The position numbers were made by a program, and so were the translations under genes. Shown here piece after piece: positions 7,481-14,127 of a DNA stretch of 15,405 nt. A model generated the notes under the pieces. The model was not told where the DNA came from. It was given only the letters and a program-made list of their open reading frames with translations, and searched no databases. The stretch comes from an uncultured Anaerosolibacter sp. Its GTDB lineage: Bacteria > Bacillota_A > Clostridia > Peptostreptococcales > Thermotaleaceae. Location of the stretch: NCBI GenBank assembly GCA_937948705.1, contig CALECF010000181.1, forward strand, positions 1-15,405, written 5' to 3'. Each line of letters opens with the position of its first letter. The first letter of the stretch is position 1.

Positions 7481-8656
7481 ATGTTTTTGGATATGACGAT
7501 AAAAAGAAATCCTAAGCTGATAGAAAGTGCAATTAAATTTCATAGGGAAGGATTAATCAATCCTAACTCCTATGTGTTGGATATAGATGAGATAAAGAGC
7601 AATGCCCGGAAATTATCAGAGGCTGCTAAAAAGCATAATATAGAGCTTTATATGATGACAAAGCAGATCGGAAGAAATGCGGAAATAGCAAAGTGTATTG
7701 CCGAGAGTGGGATAGAGAAGGCAGTTGCAGTAGATCCATGGGAAGCCATAGATCTTGGTAGGGCTGGAATAAAGTTAGGACATGTGGGACATTTAGTTCA
7801 GATTCCTTTTGCAATGATAAGAGAAATTTTATCCTATAAGCCTGAAGTAATCACGGTATTTTCTTTGGAAAAGGCAAGAGAGATTTCGCAGGAAGCTTTA
7901 AGATTAGGAATACGACAGGATATTTTGCTAAAGGTTGTAGGCTCCAATGATCTGGTATGTGAAGGTCAGGTGGGAGGATTTAAGGAAGAAGAGCTTATAG
8001 AGAAGGCGAGAGAAATAAAAGAATTACAGGGAGTTAGGATTGTAGGTGTCACAGCTTTTCCCTGTTTCTTATATGATCCAGATGAAGGAGAGATTAAGGA
8101 AACAGAAAATGTTTATACCGTCATTAGAACTGTGAAAAAGCTGAAAGAGGATTTAGGTATAGAAATTAAACAAATAAATACCCCTAGCGCCAACACCGTG
8201 GCTTCTTTACCGCTATTAGAGAAGTTGGGTGCGACCCATGGGGAACCGGGACATGCGCTTACCGGAACTACACCGATCCATGAAAATGAGGTATTTGAAG
8301 AAAAGCCAGCAATGGTGTATGTAAGCGAAATATCTCATTGTTTTGAAGACAATGCTTATGTATATGGAGGCGGGTACTATAGAAGATCCAGGGTGAAGAA
8401 GGCCATGGTGGGCAGAGATTTTGAAAATATGAAAAATAATATTCTGGAAGCGGAAGAGATTTCACCTGAAGCTATAGACTATTATGGAATATTAAAAATA
8501 GAAAAAAAAATAGTTAATGTTGGAGATACAGTAATTTATGCATTTCGCACTCAGATTTTTGTAACAAGGAGTGAAGTAGTTTTGGTAAAAGGGATACAAA
8601 GCAGTAATCCTGAAATCATCGGAGTCTATGATAGTCTGGGCAAGAAACTTAGATAA
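7481..8656 (+). CDS. yhfX: YhfX-family PLP enzyme (alanine-racemase fold)
   Basis: A 391-residue protein like E. coli YhfX. It has an alanine-racemase-type TIM barrel with the PLP lysine Lys61 in LYMMTKQIGRN, a GHLVQIPF strand, the VTAFPCFLYD segment, NTPSANTVASLPLLEKLGATHGEPGHALTGT (cofactor phosphate and substrate side), the SEISHCF and YVYGGGYYRR motifs, and a C-terminal beta domain ending VFVTRSEVVLVKGIQ-like through GVYDSLGKKLR. Such enzymes racemise or decarboxylate amino acids, or act as D-threonine-type aldolases; the true reaction is unknown. The start follows the yhfS stop with no gap, and AGGAAGGAG lies inside yhfS, so the two PLP enzymes are probably made in equal amounts and act in sequence. 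Confidence 0.9.
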   Translation: MFLDMTIKRNPKLIESAIKFHREGLINPNSYVLDIDEIKSNARKLSEAAKKHNIELYMMTKQIGRNAEIAKCIAESGIEKAVAVDPWEAIDLGRAGIKLGHVGHLVQIPFAMIREILSYKPEVITVFSLEKAREISQEALRLGIRQDILLKVVGSNDLVCEGQVGGFKEEELIEKAREIKELQGVRIVGVTAFPCFLYDPDEGEIKETENVYTVIRTVKKLKEDLGIEIKQINTPSANTVASLPLLEKLGATHGEPGHALTGTTPIHENEVFEEKPAMVYVSEISHCFEDNAYVYGGGYYRRSRVKKAMVGRDFENMKNNILEAEEISPEAIDYYGILKIEKKIVNVGDTVIYAFRTQIFVTRSEVVLVKGIQSSNPEIIGVYDSLGKKLR

Positions 8657-8668
8657 GGTTGTGATACG

Positions 8669-9892
8669 ATGAAAAAACGAGCGATTGTATTGATAATAGA
8701 TAGCCTAGGTGTCGGACATATGGAAGATGTAGTCAATATCCGTCCTCAGGATCGAGGAGCCAATACATTTTATCATATATTAGATAAAGCAGAAAATATT
8801 AGCATACCTAATTTGAGTAGACTAGGCATCAATAAAATTGTTAAGCACCCCAGATTAAATGGAGGTACAGGCATTGCCAGCTATGGTGTTCTAAATTTAC
8901 AACACTATGGAGCAGACAGTTATGCAGGACATCAGGAAATAATGGGTACAAAACCGATGAAACCATTAATGGAACCCTTTAAAAATTCAATGACTACAGT
9001 GAAAACGGCTCTTGAGAAAGATGGCTATGTAGTTAAAATACCTGACAAGGGTAAACCCTATCTATTGGTAGATGAATTGGTTATAGTAGCTGATAATATA
9101 GAAACAGATTATGGACAAATTTACAATATAACGGCGCCGTTAGATGATATAGCCTTCGATGAAGTCTTGAAGATAGGGAATATCGTTAGAAAACATGTTA
9201 GCGTAAATCGTGTGATTGCTTTAGGTGGAGAAGGGGTCAGCTTAGAAAAGCTTATTACCAGCATAGAAAGGCGAGAGGATGGGTTAGTTGGCGTTAATTC
9301 ACCTAAATCAGGAGTATATAAAAGCGGATATCAAGTACGACATTTAGGTTATGGTGTAGACCCTGAAAAACAGATCGCCAGTATATTAAGTAGAGAGGGA
9401 AAAGAAGTTACGCTGATTGGGAAGATGCAGGATATTATTCAATGTGAAGATGGGAAAAAGGTAGTTGCAATTGATACAGAGTTCGTTATGAAAGAAATTG
9501 TAAATACCATGGATAAAATGTATGAAGGTCTTATTGCTGCAACAGTGCAAGAAACAGACCTGGCAGGCCATGCTGAAGATGTGGTAGGTTATTCAGAAAA
9601 ATTAATGATTGTAGATAAATATTTAGGATGTATTATAGAAAAAATGGAAATGGATGATTTGCTTGTAATAAGTGCGGACCATGGAAATGACCCTACGATT
9701 GGACATAGTCAGCATACAAGAGAAAAAACATTTTTACTTGTGTATGGAAAAAGATTAAATAGTAGTCCCCTCGGAGAGCGAGAAACCTTATCGGATATAG
9801 CAGCTACAATTGCTGAATACTTTGGTGTTGAATATCCACAAAACGGACGAAGCTTCCACCGTCTTCTACTAGAAGGGGGTAATTTAGCATGA
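8669..9892 (+). CDS. yhfW: YhfW-family phosphopentomutase-like metalloenzyme
   Basis: A 407-residue member of the alkaline phosphatase superfamily, closest to phosphopentomutase (DeoB). Visible metal ligands are Asp11 (VLIIDSLGVGHMED), Asp297 and His301 (ETDLAGHAED), Asp337-His338 (SADHGND) and His349 (SQHTREKT). In phosphopentomutase the phospho-carrying threonine sits in a DTxTGHWE-like motif; here the matching segment is DSYAGHQEIMG (83-93) with Ala86 before Gly-His. E. coli YhfW has the same change as I recall, so this family probably does not use the usual phosphothreonine. Ser84 or Tyr85 might substitute, or the enzyme may be a phosphatase or transfer phosphate differently. It would act on a phosphorylated sugar or amino-sugar intermediate. 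TAAGGTTGTGAT precedes the ATG, and the stop overlaps the nagB start in ATGA. Confidence 0.88.
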   Translation: MKKRAIVLIIDSLGVGHMEDVVNIRPQDRGANTFYHILDKAENISIPNLSRLGINKIVKHPRLNGGTGIASYGVLNLQHYGADSYAGHQEIMGTKPMKPLMEPFKNSMTTVKTALEKDGYVVKIPDKGKPYLLVDELVIVADNIETDYGQIYNITAPLDDIAFDEVLKIGNIVRKHVSVNRVIALGGEGVSLEKLITSIERREDGLVGVNSPKSGVYKSGYQVRHLGYGVDPEKQIASILSREGKEVTLIGKMQDIIQCEDGKKVVAIDTEFVMKEIVNTMDKMYEGLIAATVQETDLAGHAEDVVGYSEKLMIVDKYLGCIIEKMEMDDLLVISADHGNDPTIGHSQHTREKTFLLVYGKRLNSSPLGERETLSDIAATIAEYFGVEYPQNGRSFHRLLLEGGNLA

Positions 9893-10614
9893 ATATCATT
9901 GCAGTAAAGGATTATGAAGAGTTAAGCAAACAAGGAGCATCCATTATTGCCAGAGAGATAAAAACGAATCCCAATTCTGTATTGGGATTAGCCACAGGGA
10001 GTACTCCTATAGGTACCTATAGGGAATTAGTGTATATGCACCAGGAAGAAGGTTTGGACTTTTCTTCAATTACTACCTTTAATTTGGATGAGTATTATGG
10101 GTTATCTCAAAATCATCAACAGAGCTATGCCTATTTTATGAGAAAAAATTTATTTAATCATGTGAACATAGAACTAAAAAATACCCATATACCTAATGGT
10201 GTTTCAAGCAATATTCTTGGAGAATGTAAAAAATATGATGATCTTATCGAAGAAACAGGCGGAATTGACCTCCAATTATTAGGTATAGGAGCGAATGGGC
10301 ACATTGGATTTAATGAACCTAGCGAAGAATTATTTGTTGGAACTCACTTTGTGGACTTGGCAGATAATACAATTAAGGCAAACAGTAGATTTTTTAATTC
10401 CATACAAGAGGTCCCGAAACAGGCTGTTACCATGGGTATCGGTTCCATCATGAAGGCAAAGAAAGTTCTTTTGCTAGCATGTGGAGAGAATAAAGCGGGA
10501 ATTATATCTAAAATCATAGACGGAAAATGTAGTACGAAAGTACCAGCTTCTATATTACAGGTTCATCCACAGGTAACAATACTAATTGATAAAGCCATAA
10601 GTGACCGTTTATAA
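9889..10614 (+). CDS. nagB: Glucosamine-6-phosphate deaminase
   Basis: A 241-residue enzyme converting glucosamine-6-phosphate to fructose-6-phosphate plus ammonia. It has the full NagB set: GLATGSTP phosphate loop (33-40), the base Asp67 in FNLDEYYGL, and LGIGANGHIGFNEP (131-144) with His138 and Glu143. Asn136 occupies the position of E. coli Asp141, as I recall also in B. subtilis NagB. The length equals that of Bacillus NagB, and the C-terminal allosteric extension of E. coli is absent, so it is probably not activated by GlcNAc-6-phosphate. The start codon overlaps the yhfW stop, placing it firmly in the operon. No nagA is visible in the window. Its presence is the best clue that the pathway yields a glucosamine-6-phosphate-like product, though a related amino-sugar phosphate cannot be excluded. 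Confidence 0.93.
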   Translation: MNIIAVKDYEELSKQGASIIAREIKTNPNSVLGLATGSTPIGTYRELVYMHQEEGLDFSSITTFNLDEYYGLSQNHQQSYAYFMRKNLFNHVNIELKNTHIPNGVSSNILGECKKYDDLIEETGGIDLQLLGIGANGHIGFNEPSEELFVGTHFVDLADNTIKANSRFFNSIQEVPKQAVTMGIGSIMKAKKVLLLACGENKAGIISKIIDGKCSTKVPASILQVHPQVTILIDKAISDRL

Positions 10615-10658
10615 GAGAGAACACAGTTCTAATTCAAGCGTAGAGGGGGAAGTAAATT

Positions 10659-10925
10659 ATGTATAAGACAAAAATAACAATCAGCAATAAATTAGGATTG
10701 CATGCAAGACCGGCCAGTTTGCTTGTGAAAGAGGCAACAAGGTATAGTTCAATAGTCAAGGTTATAAAGAATGACAAAGAATACGATAGTAAAAGTATCA
10801 TTGGAATTTTAAGTATGGTAGCTGTTAAAGGGGACGTAATAACAGTATTAGCCGAAGGTCCTGATGAAAAAGAAGCAGTCGAAGGATTGGTTAGACTTTT
10901 AGAGTCAAAATTTGGTGAGGAGTAA
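10659..10925 (+). CDS. ptsH: HPr, phosphocarrier protein of the PTS
   Basis: An 88-residue HPr with the active-site His15 in KLGLHARPAS and the regulatory Ser46 in YDSKSIIGILSM, so it has both the PEP/EI site and the HPr-kinase site; Crh lacks the former. GAGGGGGAAG precedes the ATG, and it lies 44 bp after nagB as the last gene of the operon. Placement here rather than beside ptsI suggests a pathway-specific paralogue, perhaps meant to phosphorylate the PRD protein YhfY. It could instead be the organism's only HPr; the window cannot decide. A strong hairpin follows at 10971-10996. Confidence 0.93.
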   Translation: MYKTKITISNKLGLHARPASLLVKEATRYSSIVKVIKNDKEYDSKSIIGILSMVAVKGDVITVLAEGPDEKEAVEGLVRLLESKFGEE

Positions 10926-10970
10926 GAGTGAGAAAGATACACTATTTTTTTAGAAATATAGGATATAAAA

Positions 10971-10996
10971 GAATAGCCCCTTGTGTGGGGCTATTC
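10971..10996. terminator. Strong hairpin at the operon end, probable terminator
   Basis: GAATAGCCCC (10971-10980) and GGGGCTATTC (10987-10996) form a perfect 10-bp stem with a TTGTGT loop, 45 bp after the ptsH stop. On the plus strand no T-run follows (AGCGACTCC). On the minus strand TTTTATAT follows, so the classic terminator shape faces minus. Position still favours a role at the end of the operon, separating it from tadA. Confidence 0.6.
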
Positions 10997-11029
10997 AGCG
11001 ACTCCGGACATTATTGATAGGGGTAACCA

Positions 11030-11058
11030 TTGTTAAGGTAAACCTTTTATGGTATAAT
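11030..11058 (+). promoter_or_regulatory. tadA promoter
   Basis: TTGTTA (11030-11035), a 17-bp spacer and TATAAT (11053-11058), with a TG extended -10 at 11050-11051. This is a strong sigma-A type promoter about 40 bp upstream of tadA. It probably also drives tRNA-Ser, which begins seven bases after the tadA stop. Confidence 0.8.
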
Positions 11059-11098
11059 TCTTGCTAAGTGCAAGACCCCTTTTGTAGGAGGTAACGCT

Positions 11099-11551
11099 AT
11101 GGATGAATTTTTTATGCAGGAAGCACTCAAGGAAGCAGCAAAAGCCATGGAACTGAAAGAAGTACCCATTGGTGCAGTGGTTGTAAAAGATGGGAAAATC
11201 ATCGCTAGGGGATATAATTTACGAGAAACTGCCAAAGATCCTACTGCTCATGCGGAGATTTTAGCCATTCGTGAGGCTTCACAAGTTTTAGGAGGATGGA
11301 GATTACACGGCTGTGATCTCTATGTGACCATAGAGCCTTGTCCCATGTGTGCAGGAGCCATTTTGATGGCAAGAATAGATCGATTAATCGTGGGGGCCAT
11401 GGATCCTAAGGCAGGAGCAGCTGGATCATTGATTAATATTCCAGAAGATGAGCGGTTCAATCATCAGACCGAGATCATTCGAGGTGTACTAGAGGAAGAA
11501 TGTTCTGGAATCATGAGGACTTTTTTTAGAGAACTACGGAAAAACAAGTAA
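11099..11551 (+). CDS. tadA: tRNA-specific adenosine deaminase
   Basis: A 150-residue zinc deaminase converting the wobble adenosine of tRNA-Arg(ACG) to inosine. It has the cytidine/deoxycytidylate deaminase motifs His51-Ala-Glu53 (PTAHAEILAI) and Pro80-Cys81-Pro-Met-Cys84 (TIEPCPMCAGA), which give the zinc ligands and the proton-shuttling Glu. MDPKAGAAGS (101-110) and the C-terminal GVLEEECSGIMRTFFRELR helix are typical of bacterial TadA; length is normal. AGGAGGT lies seven bases before the ATG. It has its own promoter and is followed directly by tRNA-Ser. It is housekeeping and separate from the yhf-type operon. Confidence 0.95.
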   Translation: MDEFFMQEALKEAAKAMELKEVPIGAVVVKDGKIIARGYNLRETAKDPTAHAEILAIREASQVLGGWRLHGCDLYVTIEPCPMCAGAILMARIDRLIVGAMDPKAGAAGSLINIPEDERFNHQTEIIRGVLEEECSGIMRTFFRELRKNK

Positions 11552-11558
11552 ATAGCAT

Positions 11559-11651
11559 GGAGAGATGTCCGAGTGGCCGATGGTGACGGTCTCGAAAACC
11601 GTTGTACGGGTATTCCCCGTACCGTGGGTTCAAATCCCACTCTCTCTGCCA
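11559..11651 (+). tRNA. tRNA-Ser (anticodon CGA)
   Basis: The acceptor stem GGAGAGA pairs with TCTCTCT (first pair G-U), followed by G and an encoded CCA (11649-11651). The anticodon stem ACGGT/ACCGT holds the loop CTCGAAA with anticodon CGA at 11593-11595. The long variable arm (TACGGG-TATT-CCCCGTA type) marks a class II tRNA, and the T arm GTGGG-TTCAAAT-CCCAC is perfect. It reads UCG codons. It starts seven bases after tadA and is probably cut from the same transcript. The accessory genes lie directly downstream, which is a common arrangement for tRNA-targeting elements. Confidence 0.95.
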
Positions 11652-11663
11652 ATGAAATCAAGG

Positions 11664-11691
11664 ACTGTAGGTTTTTATCTGCGGTTTTTTT
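11664..11691 (+). terminator. Rho-independent terminator of tadA-tRNA-Ser
   Basis: ACTGTAG (11664-11670) and CTGCGGT (11679-11685) pair over seven positions, two of them G-U, around an 8-base loop. A run of seven Ts follows (11685-11691). It begins 13 bases after the tRNA CCA. Confidence 0.7.
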
Positions 11692-12279
11692 ACATGGATT
11701 TTTAGGGACAAGAATGGGAAAAAGGCGACGCTTTGGCGGTGAAATAGGAAAAAGGGATAGAAGCAGAGGAGCATTAATTGAAAACAGATTTAGAATAAAT
11801 AGAGATGAACCCTACCACAAGTGATTACGGTTTTTCGATGAAATTATTGAAAATACTTATCTGTAATATATGAAATACTGGATTTATTACCTGTTAACTT
11901 GTGTGAGATAAAAAAATGAGATTATAACTTAAGAAAGGACTATTTAAGTTATGATACAGTTTAATACCGTATCATAACTTAAAAGAAATATAGTTATGGT
12001 TATGAAGAGAGAAATAACATTTGCAATGCTGTGGCAATAGAAAAGTGTAGCAATACATGAAGCTCTATTTTGACCAAAGATAAACTCGATTAAGTCATCT
12101 AAGTTAATAGAAGCTAGGGACCCTATAGTATTATAATAAGAAAAAGAGAAAGTCTTGAAGATATATAAGAAAAGCAGAAACAAGGATAATTTTAACAGTG
12201 TGCATAAACAGCATTCTAAACACTATTTAACGTTGATTAAAAATGTTAAAGATCATATAATAGAAAAGGGGGTGTTAGT
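11692..12279. other. 588-bp stretch without a convincing gene
   Basis: Between the tRNA terminator and the nuclease/recombinase gene I see no supported coding region. The longest plus-strand frame begins inside the tRNA and has an unlikely Arg/Lys/Gly-rich composition. The stretch contains the three-arm inverted repeat at 11920-11983, a short palindrome TAGGGACCCTA near 12115-12125, and a TATAAT at 12132-12137 that may be the -10 of the downstream gene's promoter, though no matching -35 is evident. It could be the attachment/regulatory end of an integrated element or a degraded remnant. Confidence 0.5.
11943..11983. repeat. Perfect 15-bp inverted repeat with a competing upstream arm
   Basis: TTTAAGTTATGATAC (11943-11957) and GTATCATAACTTAAA (11969-11983) are perfect inverted arms around an 11-base spacer. 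A third copy, ATAACTTAA at 11924-11932 (12 positions if the flanking ATT and one G-U are counted), can pair with the first arm instead. It has the layout of a tyrosine-recombinase core site or of an attenuator with two exclusive hairpins. No T-run follows (AAGAAATAT), so it is not a normal terminator. Confidence 0.75.
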
Positions 12280-13695
12280 ATGCAAAATGAAATCGTTAGT
12301 TTTATTAAGACTAATTTTCAAAAACTGCCAAGGGTAAATGAAGAGAATGTGAAAATATCTATAGTTGTAGAAGTATTAAAAAAACTTGGGTATGATCCAG
12401 CTACATTTGACTATGAACATCCAGTTTATCATAATAAAGGGCGTGCTGATATTGCAATTGAAGTTATAAAAGGATTATACTTATATGTTGAAACTAAGAG
12501 TGGAGATCATATTTTATCAGATAATGATATAATTCAAATTACTCAATACTTACATAACAGAGGTATTGAGTGGGGAGTTTTAACAAATGGAAAAGAGTAT
12601 TTTTTGATTAATGATAAAATAGAATCAATAGATACAGCAAAATTTCCATTAGCTGATAAAATAGTATTTAAAATCGATGTATCCACTAATAAAGAAGTAA
12701 AATTTATACCTTACTTAAGTAAAGAAGCTATATTTGATACTAGAATTACTAATTATTTCAGAGATATAACACAGTTTAGAGCATACAGATATCCTAATGG
12801 AATGGGAAGTTGGAATACTTACAAAGGAACACTATATAACTTTTTCACTTTCTATGCTCAGAAAGAAAATAAATACAGACCTCTAAAGGAAATAAGAGTC
12901 GATGATTTTCAACTTTTTCTAGACTTTGAGCAGAAGCAGAAAGAAGGAAGAAAAAAAAGTATAAATGCACTGGATACATTTAACAATAAGTATTCGCATA
13001 TTCGATCAATGTTTAGTGAGTTGAAAAAGAGAGATAAAATTGGGAGTCATCATTTTGAAGAGGAAAGAAAAAAGCTTGCTAATAACTTAAATTATTCTAG
13101 TAGAGAAAAAGAGGATAATTATTTAACACTTGATAATATTAAAAAAGCTTTAATGTTTTTAGGAAAGACAGAAAATTCAACTCGTAATCTTGTAATTTTT
13201 CTATTCAGTATTTACATGGGGTTTGAAAGATCTGCATTAAGGAATTTAAGTTGGAGCATGATCAACAAGACTAAGAAAACTATTTTAATAGACCAAAGGG
13301 AAATTCCTTTACCAAATAAATTAGTATCTCTGTTAGAAGAACTACATAAAGAGACCAAGGAAAAATCTATTAAAGGAACCTATCTGTTTTATGCCTACTA
13401 TGGAAAAAAGCATAAACAAATTACAGAAACTGGAATTAATGCTATCTTTGATAGCTTAACAAGAATAGATGAAAAAAATAAAGTATGGTCATGCTTTTCC
13501 CCTCAATATATACGAAATTGCCTAGTAAAAAGATTGTTTGAGAATGGATATGCCATAGAAGAAATTGCATATCTAGTTGGAATAGACCTAGTTAATATAT
13601 CAAATTTAATTTCATTTGATGAAGTTTGCAGCAATGTCAATCTAAAAAAGCAACGCGCTCTAAGAAAACATCCCTTTAGTGAGGTTTTAAAGTAA
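12280..13695 (+). CDS. HsdR_N-like nuclease fused to a degenerate tyrosine-recombinase domain
   Basis: A 471-residue two-part protein. Residues 1-135 look like the type I restriction HsdR N-terminal nuclease: EVLKKLGYDP (31-40), the PD-(D/E)XK residues Asp57 (GRADIAIE), Glu71 and Lys73 (YVETKSGD), then QITQYLHNRGIEWGVLTNGKEYFLI. Residues 150-265 resemble a SAM-like core-binding domain (WNTYKGTLYNFFTFY). Residues 280-450 follow the tyrosine-recombinase catalytic layout, but GFERSALRNLSW replaces GLRxSEL, QYIR (409-412) replaces HxxR, and Phe446 in LISFDE stands where the nucleophilic Tyr is expected. The nuclease looks intact and the recombinase inactive, or displaced by a residue. AAAGGGGGTG precedes the ATG. 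There are no HsdM or HsdS genes nearby. Function is unknown; it may be a DNA-cleaving defence or element-maintenance protein using the recombinase fold for DNA recognition. Confidence 0.75.
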   Translation: MQNEIVSFIKTNFQKLPRVNEENVKISIVVEVLKKLGYDPATFDYEHPVYHNKGRADIAIEVIKGLYLYVETKSGDHILSDNDIIQITQYLHNRGIEWGVLTNGKEYFLINDKIESIDTAKFPLADKIVFKIDVSTNKEVKFIPYLSKEAIFDTRITNYFRDITQFRAYRYPNGMGSWNTYKGTLYNFFTFYAQKENKYRPLKEIRVDDFQLFLDFEQKQKEGRKKSINALDTFNNKYSHIRSMFSELKKRDKIGSHHFEEERKKLANNLNYSSREKEDNYLTLDNIKKALMFLGKTENSTRNLVIFLFSIYMGFERSALRNLSWSMINKTKKTILIDQREIPLPNKLVSLLEELHKETKEKSIKGTYLFYAYYGKKHKQITETGINAIFDSLTRIDEKNKVWSCFSPQYIRNCLVKRLFENGYAIEEIAYLVGIDLVNISNLISFDEVCSNVNLKKQRALRKHPFSEVLK

Positions 13696-13919
13696 TGTTG
13701 GATGCTAGAAAGTAGAATCTATAATACAGTATTTAACACGGTTGTGATTCAAATGAATTAAAGGATACCTTTTAAATTAAACTTCTTGAGAATTAGATTG
13801 AATAAATAAGATTTGATAAATAGAGGCATTTTGATATTTTTTCATAGAAAACTAAAAAAACGGGATTTAATTGATTAGACTTTTTTTAAAAGATGAAGAT
13901 AGTAAAAGGTTACAATCTA

Positions 13920-14108
13920 ATGGATAAAAAGAAAAAGCAAAATAAAAAAAGTAATAACAACCTTGAAGTATGGACAGAGGAAGAATATGAGAAGTATTTA
14001 GCAGATTTATATGGATTTGATTTTATTGCAGGGTTTACTGATAATGGCGTTCCTTATGGGACTTTAAAGAATGAAATTGATATAGAAGAAGATGATAGTT
14101 TTTTCTAA
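13920..14108 (+). CDS. Small unrecognised protein, Lys-rich start and acidic tail
   Basis: A 62-residue protein: a Lys/Asn-rich start (MDKKKKQNKKSNNN), a central block WTEEEYEKYLADLYGFDFIAGFTDNGVPYG (about 18-48) and an acidic tail (EIDIEEDDSFF). I cannot assign a family. The aromatic/glycine-rich FIAGFTDNGVPYG segment looks conserved and may be the functional part. ATG 13920 is preferred because AAAAGGT lies upstream; the in-frame ATG at 13893 (71 residues) has no good ribosome site. It ends 19 bp before the HEAT-like gene, so the pair is likely cotranscribed. The 223-bp gap after the upstream gene is AT-rich with no clear feature. Confidence 0.65.
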   Translation: MDKKKKQNKKSNNNLEVWTEEEYEKYLADLYGFDFIAGFTDNGVPYGTLKNEIDIEEDDSFF

Positions 14109-14127
14109 GAAGGGAGTATGTTAAAGT

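Noticed and set aside
11573..11824. Open frame on the plus strand beginning inside tRNA-Ser
   Set aside because: It overlaps the tRNA and its terminator, has no ribosome site and gives an implausible Arg/Gly-rich product.
12155..12337. 60-residue open frame overlapping the start of the nuclease/recombinase gene
   Set aside because: It overlaps a well-supported start with a strong ribosome site in another frame and has no recognisable features.
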